A stretch of DNA of 64,000 nucleotides from Sphingomonadales bacterium (GCA_016720115.1 JADJXT010000001.1:682001-746000); one strand, 5' to 3'; shown: positions 8,231 through 16,155, numbered from the stretch's first letter. A program made the numbers and translations. The notes: generated by a model from the letters alone, not told the origin.

Positions 8231-8946
8231 TTTACTGACTCCTTTTGCAGTCTGAAGATTGAAATGGTTCCCGTTGGCGTGTCGAACGATTGCTCAGCGG
8301 TGATCGGCTTGCCGCAAATACGTTCCAGTTCCGCTTCAAGAAATCCGTCGGCATTGGGCTGCGTATTCGCTCGACCATCGACCGATTGCACGACCTTGAA
8401 CGCCTGACGCATAAGCCAGCGTCCTTGCGCAGCATAGTCGCAGACAATCATGGTGCCGCCCGACTTGGTGGCGGCGAACATGGCGGCAAGACCAACTCGC
8501 TTTTCGGCGACCGGTACCTGGTGAAAGACAAGGCTGGAAACGACCTTGTCGAACTGGCCATAATTTCCGGCGTCACGTGCAAAACCACTTTCCCATTCGA
8601 TGCCTACGCCCGCTTCCCCCGCTTTCTTCCAAGCAATGCATCGCGCGACTTCATCAGGGTCGAGCCCTACAACCATCGTGTCTGGTGCCGCCTGCTTGAT
8701 CAAGATGGCAAGCGAACCGGTTCCGCAGCCGACATCGAGTATGCGCTCACCGGGCGCAGGTGCAATCGCCTCCAGCAGCGCTGACCGCCAACGCGCTTCG
8801 CGCGTGAGCAACGCCAGGAGTCGGTCATAGGCGCTTGTTGGCAGAAAGCGTCCTGCGGCGGGCGTGAATGTTTGGGATCGGGACATCTTTTGGCTATTTA
8901 CCAGCGGCAGGACCGGAGGCCGGTTGCCCGACCTCCAGCTTTTCAT
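8227..8946 (-). CDS. Class I SAM-dependent methyltransferase
   Basis: This is a 239-residue soluble methyltransferase with the canonical motif I ILDVGCGTGSLAI (residues about 69 to 81), an acidic post-I segment VGLDPDEVARCI and a motif-IV region FDKVVSSLVFHQV. The substrate is not evident. Similar enzymes sit near arsenic, mercury or copper genes without proven roles, and there is no ArsM-type Cys set here. The ATG at 8946 directly follows the previous stop (TGAATG). An internal ATG at 8886 (MSRSQTFTP) is also possible because the domain starts after it. Confidence 0.75.
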   Translation of the reverse strand: MKSWRSGNRPPVLPLVNSQKMSRSQTFTPAAGRFLPTSAYDRLLALLTREARWRSALLEAIAPAPGERILDVGCGTGSLAILIKQAAPDTMVVGLDPDEVARCIAWKKAGEAGVGIEWESGFARDAGNYGQFDKVVSSLVFHQVPVAEKRVGLAAMFAATKSGGTMIVCDYAAQGRWLMRQAFKVVQSVDGRANTQPNADGFLEAELERICGKPITAEQSFDTPTGTISIFRLQKESVK

Positions 8947-9195
8947 TCACGCCTGCTTCTCGTCGGCATTACAGCAGGCCATCGTCATGCACCGGCCCTC
9001 ATCAACCGTCACATCGGGCGCGGAATCCGCAATCCAGATGCGACGGTAATTAGGCAAATTTGACTTATTTGGTCCGGGCTGCGGAGAATGGAGCCATTCG
9101 AAATGGCCCCTTTTCGGAGCATCAGTCGCAAAGGCCGGGGCACTCGTCCCGACTACCGCGAGTGTTCCGAGCACGAGCGAAATTTTCGTAATCAT
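8947..9195 (-). CDS. Small exported protein with C-terminal Cys pair (unknown)
   Basis: This 82-residue protein has a signal peptide (MITKISLVLGTLAVVGTSAPAF, cleavage near AFA-T) and ends in GRCMTMACCNADEKQA, a possible metal site. A strong ribosome site (GAGGAG) precedes the ATG. It is the first gene after the copper-operon terminator, so it needs readthrough or its own promoter, which I cannot identify. No family recognised. Confidence 0.55.
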   Translation of the reverse strand: MITKISLVLGTLAVVGTSAPAFATDAPKRGHFEWLHSPQPGPNKSNLPNYRRIWIADSAPDVTVDEGRCMTMACCNADEKQA

Positions 9196-9214
9196 GATTC
9201 GACTCCTCGAATGA

Positions 9215-9261
9215 GAAAAAAAGGCAGATGCCGGGGGTCGCTTGCCCGTCCCCCGGCATCT
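9215..9261 (-). terminator. Rho-independent terminator of the copper operon
   Basis: A perfect 12-bp stem (9226 to 9237 with 9250 to 9261, arm AGATGCCGGGGG) with a 12-base loop lies just after the stop of the Cys-rich gene. On the minus strand it is followed by a T-tract (9215 to 9222). It separates the cop operon from the three downstream genes. Confidence 0.85.
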
Positions 9262-9265
9262 TTCG

Positions 9266-9469
9266 TCAATGCTTCATATCCTTCATGTCATGGCCTTCAT
9301 GGCCCTGTTCGCCGGATATGGCGTCCTTGTCCTTGCAACAGGCCATTTTGCCCTGTTCGTCCTTCTTGCAGCAACAGCATTCCTTTTTGGGCGCTGGTGC
9401 CGGTTCGGCGGCGAAGGCGGCGGTGGACATGGTTAGCGCGAGCGCGCCGAGTAGATATTTGGTTTTCAT
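9266..9469 (-). CDS. Small Cys/His-rich exported metal-binding protein
   Basis: This 67-residue protein has a signal peptide (MKTKYLLGALALTMSTAAFA-A). The mature peptide is almost entirely potential ligand: KKECCCCKKDEQGKMACCKD followed by GEQGHEGHDMKDMKH. Six Cys, several His and Met suggest a periplasmic copper-binding or sequestering peptide. Its ATG overlaps the previous stop (ATGA). It is the last gene of the cop operon, directly before a strong terminator. Confidence 0.7.
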   Translation of the reverse strand: MKTKYLLGALALTMSTAAFAAEPAPAPKKECCCCKKDEQGKMACCKDKDAISGEQGHEGHDMKDMKH

Positions 9470-9831
9470 GATTTAACTCCAATATTAATGTTGAAATGTT
9501 GAAATGTTGAAGCGGAACCAAGGCGCGGGGGCGGTGTCGGTGGTTTGCGCATTGTGCCTGCCATTTGGCGCTGTGACGGCACTAGGACCGCCGGTGCTTT
9601 CCAGAACCACGCGCCGAGCGATGACGGTTGCTCGGAAACCGCGAAGGCGCAGGCATGGCAGATTTGTGCTGCCTTACCCTTGTCATGATCGCTCTCGGGT
9701 GCGCCCTGATCAGCCATGCTCTCGCAATTTGCGGCCATTATGACGTGCGGTGCTTCGGGTGGGGCTGCGCAGATTGGCGCGGCGCGGAACACCAGCGCCA
9801 AGGCCAGAATCATGAGGCTCAGTCCCTTCAT
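9466..9831 (-). CDS. Small exported protein, DUF2946-like (unknown)
   Basis: This 121-residue protein has a signal peptide (MKGLSLMILALALVFRAAPICA). The mature part has scattered His/Met/Cys and a CHACAF motif (residues about 57 to 62) resembling the C-x-x-C core of DUF2946-type proteins associated with copper genes. The start at 9831 overlaps the PepSY gene stop (ATGA). A longer in-frame version exists but lies within the PepSY gene. Family assignment is tentative. Confidence 0.5.
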   Translation of the reverse strand: MKGLSLMILALALVFRAAPICAAPPEAPHVIMAANCESMADQGAPESDHDKGKAAQICHACAFAVSEQPSSLGAWFWKAPAVLVPSQRQMAGTMRKPPTPPPRLGSASTFQHFNINIGVKS

Positions 9832-10547
9832 GCTGCCCGCCGCTTGCGGCGTATCGGCCAGCGCATGACTAGCAAGATCGTTCCCACCAGCCCCATGACA
9901 AGACCTCCAATGGCAAAGGTGAGGAGCCACCATGTATTGAAATTCTCATGGTTCTTCCAGTCCATGATGTGAAGGCTCCAGAAGAAATCGTAGAGCCGCC
10001 ATGTGCCGGTGCGAACCGCCGAGATTTTGCCCGTGTCGGCGGCTATGAAGACGCTGGTATTGTCGGGATCGGCGAAGGCGACCCGCCATGCCGGAAGCGT
10101 GCCGCGATATTCCGGGCTTTCGGCAAGGACGCTAATGACCTTGGCGTCAGGTTTAGCCTGGGCCTTCCACGCATCGCTGGCGATGGCGTGGGCGAGCGTC
10201 GCATCGACCGGCGGCAGCGGATTGCCAGAAACCGCATCGAACAGCTTGATGCCGTCCGCCGTCGCCACCTGCGCGACCGGGCGACCGGCAAGCATGACAA
10301 ACGAGATGCTTTCGACCGGAGCCTTGGCCGATGCGAGCAACTGGGTCGGCGACACGAGATCGGGCGTAGCAGGAACGGCGACAACGCGCTCGCGGTCAAC
10401 GAGATGCTCGCCGCGCACCTTTTCGATGGGTAGGAAACTCATCAGCACGCCGCTGGAAAACCAGATCAGGAGCTGCGCGCCGATAATGAGTGCCAGCCAT
10501 TTATGGACACGGCTTGCAGCAAGGTGAAGGCGCGTCCGTTTTCCCAT
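9828..10547 (-). CDS. PepSY-domain transmembrane protein
   Basis: This 239-residue inner-membrane protein has an N-terminal helix (residues about 15 to 40), a periplasmic PepSY-like domain, and C-terminal HIMDWKNHENFNTWWLLTF before another membrane helix ending in basic residues. It belongs to the PepSY-associated TM family seen beside copper and iron systems; some members are linked to metal reduction. The first base of its ATG overlap (TGATG) couples it to copB. Its exact function is unknown. Confidence 0.75.
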   Translation of the reverse strand: MGKRTRLHLAASRVHKWLALIIGAQLLIWFSSGVLMSFLPIEKVRGEHLVDRERVVAVPATPDLVSPTQLLASAKAPVESISFVMLAGRPVAQVATADGIKLFDAVSGNPLPPVDATLAHAIASDAWKAQAKPDAKVISVLAESPEYRGTLPAWRVAFADPDNTSVFIAADTGKISAVRTGTWRLYDFFWSLHIMDWKNHENFNTWWLLTFAIGGLVMGLVGTILLVMRWPIRRKRRAA

Positions 10548-11611
10548 CAGAACCAGATTCTGACGCCTGCAACGACGCTGAGCGTATCCGGGTCATCGCC
10601 CGCAAGCCTTGCAAAACGGGCCGTATCGCCGGTTTTCCTGCGCCATTCGACACCGACGTAAGGCGCGAATTCTTGGCGAATCTCATAGCGTAGCCGCAGG
10701 CCCGCCTCGAAATCGGTCAGCCCCGAACCGACACCGATTGCCGGAATGTCCTGGAACGACAAATTTGCTTCGATGCGGGGCTGGAGGATCAGTTCCTGCG
10801 TCAGCCGGAGGTCATAGGAGCCTTCCGCGCGCGCGCGGACCTCGCCTTTGTTGGACAGAAAGGCTGCGGCATTGATTTTGAACCAGTAGGGCGCAAGCCC
10901 TTCGACACCTGCCACGGCGTAGGTGCGCGACGGGTCTGGCCGGATGTCGTGGCGAATACCTGCCTGCAAGTTCCAATAGGGCGCGATGGCGCGCGAATAG
11001 AGCGCCTGCAATTCGAGATCGTCGATGGTTTTGCCGAAAACCCCTTCGCCTTCAAACTTCACGCCGAACCGGTTGATATTGCCGCCGGTGAAGACTTCGC
11101 CCTCGAACCGGTAGCTTTCGTGGCCCTTGTGAAAGCCGACTTCGGCAAGATCGAGTATGACCAGCGAATAGCCCATGCCGCCGACCTCATAGGCCAGTTC
11201 CTTGCGGGACTGCGACATTACGTCCGCGCCATATATGGAATCGGCTACGTGATCGCCCGGCGGGGCCGGGGCGGGTGCGCTGCCGACTTCGCCGTCCTGC
11301 TCGGCATTCGGCATTGACCCCATATCGTGGCCCGCATGGGGATCGGCAGCGGGCGCGGGTGCATCTGTCTTGGGCGTGCAATGGCCCATTTTCGCGTGCT
11401 CAGGCGGGCAAGCGGGATCGACAGCCTGCGCGGGCGCGGTCGGGTTTTCTTCCATCCCACTCATATCGTGACCGGCATGAGGGTCGGCCTCGGCAGGCGG
11501 GGTTTTTGGCTTTTCCGGCTCGGCAGCCATGTCATGCTGCCCTTGATGCGCCTGCGCAAAGGCGGAACCCGGCAAAGCAAGACCGGCAGCAATGGCAAGA
11601 GCGAGCTTCAT
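10547..11611 (-). CDS. copB: Copper resistance protein B (outer-membrane)
   Basis: CopB is an outer-membrane beta-barrel paired with CopA in copper detoxification. The 354-residue product has a signal peptide (cleavage near AFA-Q). A long Met/His-rich N-terminal region repeats DPHAGHDM-type blocks (residues about 20 to 110) and is likely to bind copper. The conserved CopB barrel from GADVMSQSRKEL onward ends in the typical terminal aromatic (VRIWF). The ATG overlaps the copA stop by four bases, the usual copAB coupling. Confidence 0.93.
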   Translation of the reverse strand: MKLALAIAAGLALPGSAFAQAHQGQHDMAAEPEKPKTPPAEADPHAGHDMSGMEENPTAPAQAVDPACPPEHAKMGHCTPKTDAPAPAADPHAGHDMGSMPNAEQDGEVGSAPAPAPPGDHVADSIYGADVMSQSRKELAYEVGGMGYSLVILDLAEVGFHKGHESYRFEGEVFTGGNINRFGVKFEGEGVFGKTIDDLELQALYSRAIAPYWNLQAGIRHDIRPDPSRTYAVAGVEGLAPYWFKINAAAFLSNKGEVRARAEGSYDLRLTQELILQPRIEANLSFQDIPAIGVGSGLTDFEAGLRLRYEIRQEFAPYVGVEWRRKTGDTARFARLAGDDPDTLSVVAGVRIWF

Positions 11612-13383
11612 TCGCCGCTCTCCTCATGCCGCACGGTAACCACCCTGAACATGCCCGCGTGCATGTGCATCAGCATGTGGCAGTGAAAGGCCCAGTCGCC
11701 CATTGCGTCAGCCGTGAAATCGAAGGTCACTTTTGCGCCGGGCAGCACATTGATGACATTTTTGCGCGGATATTGGCCCTTTTGGCCGTTCACCACTTCG
11801 AAGAAATGGCCATGCAGATGAATTGGATGCGGCATCATCGTGTGGTTGATGAGGTTCACCCGCACCCGCTCATTGTGGCGGAAGGGCAGCGGTTCGGTCT
11901 TCTCCGAATATTTCACGCCGTCCATCGACCACATATAGCGTTCCATATTGGCGGTCAGATGGACGTCGATTTCGCGCGACGGCTTGCGCTGGTCAGGATT
12001 GGGTTCGAGCGCGCGGAGCTGGCTGAGCGTCAGCACGCGGTGCGGCACCTTTTCCAGGCCGGTTGGGCGCTCGGCATTGCGGTCCAGCGGAGTGGGCGCG
12101 AGGCTGGCGACACCCGGCCCCATCTTGACCTGCGGCGCGACCGAAGGATCGCGCATGTTCATGTCGCCATGATCCATCGCCGCCATATCATGCCCCATCG
12201 CGCTATGGTCCATTCCGGCCATGTCGCCCCCGCCATGATCCATGCCCATGTCCTTCATGGTGAGCAGCGGGCGTTCGCGTAGTGGCGGGATGGGAGCCGT
12301 CATCCCCATTTGCGGCGCAAGTGTCGCGCGGCATTGGCCCGAACGGTCGATGCTTTCTGCGATAAAGGCGTAGGGGATCGCTTCCTTGGGTTCGATAATC
12401 ACGTCCCATGTCTCGGCGACGGCAATCTGGAACTCATCAGTCTCGACGGGTGTCAGTGGCAATCCGTCCGAGGCCACCACCCACATCGGCAGGCCGGGAA
12501 TGCGAATGTTGAAATTGCTCATCGCTGCCGCATTGATGATCCGCAGCCGCACCCGCTCACCGGGTTGGAAAATACCTGTCCAGTTGCCCATGCTGTCATG
12601 GCCGTTGATCAGGTAATGGTAGTAAGCGCCGGTCACATCGGCGATATCAGTCGGGTCCATCAGCATCTGGCCCCACATCACTCGCTCGGACAGCGGCTGA
12701 TCCTTGCCCTTCAGCAAACCCCCAAATGTCTGCTTCCGCTTGTTGAAATAGCCTGCCTTCTGCTTCTGTTTCTTGAAGTTGGTGTGGGCGTGCTGGAAAC
12801 TCCAATCGGAAATCACCAGCACATGCTCGCGGTCATATTTGATCGGGTCTGCGCCCGCCGGATCGACGATCAATGCGCCATACATGCCCATTGCTTCCTG
12901 CATATGGCTGTGGCTGTGATACCAATAGGTGCCGTGCTGCCGCATCGGAAATTCGTAAGTGAAGCTCTCGCCGGGACCGATGCCGGGGAAGCTCACCCCC
13001 GGCACGCCGTCCATCTGGAAAGGCAACAGCATTCCGTGCCAGTGTACCGACGTGTCTTCGGATAATGTGTTGCGCACGACCAGCTTGATATTCTGCCCCT
13101 CGCGAAGCCGGATCAGCGGCGCGGGCAGCGTGCCATTGACGGTATAGGCATGGCCTGTTTTCTTGCCGAGGCGGAAGGCCGACTGGCCGACGCTTAGCTC
13201 AATTTCAGGGCCGTTGAGCGTCCCCGGCTGTCCGGCAACAGCGTGCAGCCCATGTGACCCGCTCTTCGCCCAAGCCGGGAACAGCTCGCCAAGCGCCATT
13301 GCGCTCCCGGCCATTGTCGCGCCCTTGAGCAGCGAGCGGCGATTCATGGGATTTTGCATCGGAAGCGATATGTCGGTTGCCAT
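11608..13383 (-). CDS. copA: CopA-type periplasmic multicopper oxidase
   Basis: This exported multicopper oxidase oxidises Cu(I) in the periplasm. The 591 residues include a Tat-type signal (MNRRSLLKG around residue 13). Copper-site motifs are HWHG (114 to 117) and HSHSH (156 to 160) in cupredoxin domain 1, and HPIHLHGHFFE plus HCHMLMHMHAGM in the last domain. Between them is a Met/His-rich stretch with repeated MDH/GHDM blocks typical of CopA/PcoA. An in-frame extension upstream lies inside the sigma-factor gene and is not real. The ATG at 13383 has AAAGAGG just ahead. Confidence 0.94.
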   Translation of the reverse strand: MATDISLPMQNPMNRRSLLKGATMAGSAMALGELFPAWAKSGSHGLHAVAGQPGTLNGPEIELSVGQSAFRLGKKTGHAYTVNGTLPAPLIRLREGQNIKLVVRNTLSEDTSVHWHGMLLPFQMDGVPGVSFPGIGPGESFTYEFPMRQHGTYWYHSHSHMQEAMGMYGALIVDPAGADPIKYDREHVLVISDWSFQHAHTNFKKQKQKAGYFNKRKQTFGGLLKGKDQPLSERVMWGQMLMDPTDIADVTGAYYHYLINGHDSMGNWTGIFQPGERVRLRIINAAAMSNFNIRIPGLPMWVVASDGLPLTPVETDEFQIAVAETWDVIIEPKEAIPYAFIAESIDRSGQCRATLAPQMGMTAPIPPLRERPLLTMKDMGMDHGGGDMAGMDHSAMGHDMAAMDHGDMNMRDPSVAPQVKMGPGVASLAPTPLDRNAERPTGLEKVPHRVLTLSQLRALEPNPDQRKPSREIDVHLTANMERYMWSMDGVKYSEKTEPLPFRHNERVRVNLINHTMMPHPIHLHGHFFEVVNGQKGQYPRKNVINVLPGAKVTFDFTADAMGDWAFHCHMLMHMHAGMFRVVTVRHEESGE

Positions 13384-13414
13384 ATCCTCTTTACGCACGC
13401 CTTGCCGCCACCCC

Positions 13415-13981
13415 TCAATCTTCTCCCAAGATTTCGCCCAACCGGCCCCGCGCACGATAGAGCCGGGTTTCGACGGCCTTTTCGCTGACCCCCAGAACCT
13501 CCGCCGCTTCGGCCTGGCTAAGTCCCTCGACCGTTCGCAGCACCAGCACCTCGCGCAAGCGGTGCGGCAAGCGGGCCATTGCTTGCATGACGTGCGCCAG
13601 CTCGGCTCGGTCGAACGCTTCTGCATCGGGCAAGGGCTGTTCGGCAGCCACGGCGAGGCCGTCCTCCATCGGGGCTGCCCGCGTGAAGAAGCTGCGCACC
13701 GCACGCCGCCGCGCCCAATCGCGGCATTTGTTGAGCGCAATGCGCGAAATCCATGTCTGAAAGGATCGCCCCGGATCGTAAGATTTGAGTGCCGCGAAAG
13801 CGGAAACGAAGCTCTCTTGCGTCAGGTCCAGCGCTTCATCGGCATCACCGATGGTGCTGCGGATCAGGCGATAGACCGGCAATTTATAGCGCGCCAGAAA
13901 TTCGCGGAAGCTAGCCTCGTTTCCGCCGAGCGCAAGCGCCCTCAGCTCGGCATCGCTGCATTCGGAGAGATCGAGGCTCAC
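13415..13981 (-). CDS. ECF sigma factor, CnrH-like
   Basis: This is a 188-residue extracytoplasmic-function sigma factor. Region 2 contains LDLTQESFVSAFAALKSYDPGRSFQTWISRIALNKCRDWARRR. Region 4 contains LPHRLREVLVLRTVEGLSQAEAAEVLGVSEKAVETRLYRARGRL. Its GTG start overlaps the stop of the cnrX-like gene (GTGA). The gene order anti-sigma, periplasmic sensor, sigma is that of cnrYXH in Cupriavidus. Here the next gene is copA, so the sigma factor probably drives its own operon and the divergent copCD. Two matched promoter motifs in the 14733 to 14808 region support this. Confidence 0.9.
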   Translation of the reverse strand: MSLDLSECSDAELRALALGGNEASFREFLARYKLPVYRLIRSTIGDADEALDLTQESFVSAFAALKSYDPGRSFQTWISRIALNKCRDWARRRAVRSFFTRAAPMEDGLAVAAEQPLPDAEAFDRAELAHVMQAMARLPHRLREVLVLRTVEGLSQAEAAEVLGVSEKAVETRLYRARGRLGEILGED

Positions 13982-14433
13982 TTACTCTGTGAAGGCTGGG
14001 CTTCGGCGGTTAGCGCCTTGACCACGGTCGCATCGAACATGCGCGCCTGTTCGGGATTGAGGACGGCGCGCATGGCAAAAAGATGCTCGAGCGTCTCTTT
14101 CTGGAGTTCGCCCATGACATGGTGGCTATGATCGACCGCCGCTGTCACTTGCGGGCCATAACCATGCTCGGCCTCAATGGCGCTCGCGAGCCTAGCGTTC
14201 GCAGCGCGCATTTCCAGTTCGAGCGCCTTGCGCCGGACGGCGAAGCGCGCCTCAATGGCTTCGATCTTGGCATGTTGCGCAGGATCGAGCTTCAACCGGC
14301 TGTGCAGCAGGGCATGGAGCTCGGTTTCGCTAGGGCGCGGCTGATCGGACACTGCCCGGCCGATGAAAACACCCGCCAACGCCGCCGCGAAAGCGACGAC
14401 CGCAATCAGCGTAATCCGCTTCCAGCCTACCAT
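13978..14433 (-). CDS. CnrX-like periplasmic metal sensor
   Basis: This is a membrane-anchored periplasmic sensor of 151 residues, with one N-terminal helix (residues about 6 to 28) and a helical hairpin domain. The five metal ligands described for CnrX (His42, His46, Glu63, His119, Met123) all have counterparts at a constant offset of two: His40, His44, Glu61, His117 and Met121. It should signal through the CnrY-like protein to release the sigma factor. The ATG directly follows the previous stop (TGAATG). CnrX senses Ni/Co, so the metal sensed here is uncertain given the copper genes. Confidence 0.85.
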   Translation of the reverse strand: MVGWKRITLIAVVAFAAALAGVFIGRAVSDQPRPSETELHALLHSRLKLDPAQHAKIEAIEARFAVRRKALELEMRAANARLASAIEAEHGYGPQVTAAVDHSHHVMGELQKETLEHLFAMRAVLNPEQARMFDATVVKALTAEAQPSQSK

Positions 14434-14700
14434 TCAGCGCGGGTCCAGCAGCGTCGAAGGTGCCAGCACGCTGTTGCTGGCGAACGGGGATAGCGGGGGC
14501 GCAGCAACTGCGGGACTGCCCGATATGCTGCCAGCGGCGACGCCGGTGCCAAGCGACAGCAGCGCCGCCAGCGCGAGCAGGCGCGGCCCGGTCGCTTGTT
14601 CGCGGCGGCGGGTGGCGAGTGCAGCCAACACCGCATCATCCAGCGCGCCTAATGCGTCAGGCACGGGTGCATCGCGCAAATGGGGCAAAAGATCGTTCAT
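14434..14700 (-). CDS. CnrY-like membrane anti-sigma factor
   Basis: This 88-residue protein has a short cytoplasmic N-terminus (MNDLLPHLRDAPVPDALGALDDAVLAAL), a basic RRREQ segment, one transmembrane helix (residues about 43 to 62) and a small periplasmic tail. Size and layout match CnrY, whose N-terminal helices clamp the sigma factor. The start is the ATG at 14700; the in-frame TTG at 14718 is less likely. It is the first gene of the copper operon, 32 bp from a predicted ECF -10 element. Confidence 0.75.
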   Translation of the reverse strand: MNDLLPHLRDAPVPDALGALDDAVLAALATRRREQATGPRLLALAALLSLGTGVAAGSISGSPAVAAPPLSPFASNSVLAPSTLLDPR

Positions 14701-14732
14701 AACCGCAACTCTCGACAAAGTTCTAAATCCTC

Positions 14733-14759
14733 ATACGCATCGGATGATCTCACCCCTCA
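14733..14759 (-). promoter_or_regulatory. Predicted ECF-sigma promoter for the cnrYXH-cop operon
   Basis: Reading leftward, TGAGGG (14759 to 14754) and TGCGTAT (14739 to 14733) are separated by 14 bases, with the cnrY ATG 32 bp downstream. The same two boxes with the same spacing occur on the opposite strand before copC. Their duplication at divergent starts and the linked sigma gene make them the probable -35 and -10 elements. Confidence 0.7.
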
Positions 14760-14781
14760 TAACAGGCGAGGCGACATTGCG

Positions 14782-14808
14782 TGAGGGACGATTGCTGCCC
14801 GTGCGTAT
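14782..14808 (+). promoter_or_regulatory. Predicted ECF-sigma promoter for copCD
   Basis: TGAGGG (14782 to 14787) and TGCGTAT (14802 to 14808) are separated by 14 bases, identical in both boxes and spacing to the motif driving cnrY on the other strand. The copC ATG lies 30 bp downstream. The two -35 boxes are back to back, 22 bp apart. Confidence 0.7.
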
Positions 14809-14838
14809 TTCCTCTGAAAGCTCACCACGGAGATACAA

Positions 14839-15219
14839 ATGCTCAAGTTCCTTATTCCCGCTGTCGCCGCTGCGTCACTCGCAATCTTGCCGACGGCGGT
14901 GCTTGCTCATGTCAAGCTGACGGCTTCGACGCCCGCTGCGAATGCGACTGTTGCAAAGCCAAGCCGCATTGAACTCAAACTCAGCGAAAGGTTGATCGCA
15001 CCGACGGTCAAGACCGAGGTTATCATGACCGGAATGCCCGGCATGAAAGATCACCCGCCCATGAAGATGGCGCATACGTCGCAGATGGGTAAGGATGGCA
15101 AGTCGATGACGCTTTTGCTCAAGAAGGCGCTGGTGCCGGGAAGCTATACCGTCAAATGGTCGGCAGCTGGCGCGGACAGCCACCGCATGGGCAGCGAGTT
15201 CAGCTTCAAGGTCAAGTAA
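14839..15219 (+). CDS. copC: Copper resistance protein CopC (periplasmic Cu(II) carrier)
   Basis: This 126-residue periplasmic copper chaperone has a signal peptide ending VLA, leaving an N-terminal His (HVKLTAS), the known first Cu(II) ligand of CopC. The paired D-x-H ligand is visible as ADSHRMG near residue 115. A Met/His segment (MTGMPGMKDHPPMKMAH) in mid-protein may add a Cu(I) site. The GAG-rich leader before the ATG and the ECF-type promoter upstream fit co-regulation with the divergent cop operon. Confidence 0.93.
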   Translation: MLKFLIPAVAAASLAILPTAVLAHVKLTASTPAANATVAKPSRIELKLSERLIAPTVKTEVIMTGMPGMKDHPPMKMAHTSQMGKDGKSMTLLLKKALVPGSYTVKWSAAGADSHRMGSEFSFKVK

Positions 15220-15225
15220 GCGCTT

Positions 15226-16155
15226 ATGCCCGAATGGGTCGGCATTTGCATCAGGTTCGCACAATTTGCGAGCCAGATGCTGCTTGTCGGCATCGCTGCC
15301 TTTCCGCTTTATGCCTTGCGGTCAAACGAACGGGCGGATGCAACAGTAAACCTGGCATTGGGCGCGGTCCTACCTATCCTTGCGGCCATCGCATTATGCG
15401 CCACAGTCGGCGGATTCATCGTGATGAGTGCCAACATGATGGGCGTGACGCTGGCTGAGATCGACGGAACGATGCTCCTGTCGATGGTGAGCGAGACCGA
15501 CGCAGGCCGTGCCGCACTTGGGCGGCTGGCGGCATTGGTTACGGCCCTGTTGGTGCTTGCCTGGCGCACCGACCGGACAGGTTTTCGGCTGTGCGCCGTC
15601 GCGGTACTTGGCGCAGTGTCGCTTTCAACGCTTGTCTGGTCGGGCCATGCCGCTGCGACGGAGGGCGTGGCCGGAACGGTGCATCGCGTTTCGGATACCG
15701 TCCATATGCTGTCTGCCGCGATCTGGCTGGGAGCAATCCTGTGCTTCCTGTGGCTGTTGCGGTCATCGGACGGTGCAGCATCGTCCGGCAGACCGGCAAT
15801 TGCGGCGCGCGCACTTGCGCAGTTCGGGCGTATTGGAACCGCTTGCGTTGCGCTGATTATCGCCACCGGAATCGTCAACGGTCAGATGATCGTCGGCTGG
15901 AATGGGATCGGCGACAGCCTTGCGGGGCCATATGGCCAGCTTCTGTTTGCCAAGCTGGCTGCGTTCGTCGCGATGCTCGCACTGGCGGCGCTCAACCGGT
16001 GGCGCTTGACCCCGGCACTCGCAAACGCCCGGCAAACCGGCGAACCCCGCGCCGAACTTATGGCGATGCGTCGTAGCGTCGTTGTCGAAGCGGCAACGGC
16101 GGCGGCCATAATCGCGCTCGTCGCATGGTTGGGAACTTTGGACCCGCTTGCTTAG
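15226..16155 (+). CDS. copD: CopD-family copper transport membrane protein
   Basis: This 309-residue inner-membrane protein has about eight hydrophobic helices. The conserved CopD features are GHAAATEG (residues about 140 to 147) followed by VHRVSDTVHMLSAAIWLGA, where the His residues probably lie in the copper path. In CopCD systems it imports copper handed over by CopC. It starts 6 bp after copC, so the two form an operon. Its stop is 15 bp from the convergent traD stop. Confidence 0.88.
   Translation: MPEWVGICIRFAQFASQMLLVGIAAFPLYALRSNERADATVNLALGAVLPILAAIALCATVGGFIVMSANMMGVTLAEIDGTMLLSMVSETDAGRAALGRLAALVTALLVLAWRTDRTGFRLCAVAVLGAVSLSTLVWSGHAAATEGVAGTVHRVSDTVHMLSAAIWLGAILCFLWLLRSSDGAASSGRPAIAARALAQFGRIGTACVALIIATGIVNGQMIVGWNGIGDSLAGPYGQLLFAKLAAFVAMLALAALNRWRLTPALANARQTGEPRAELMAMRRSVVVEAATAAAIIALVAWLGTLDPLA

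Noticed and set aside
11275..12282. Plus-strand His-rich open frame opposite copA/copB
   Set aside because: The His-richness comes from the complementary ATG/CAT codons of the Met/His-rich copper-binding regions.
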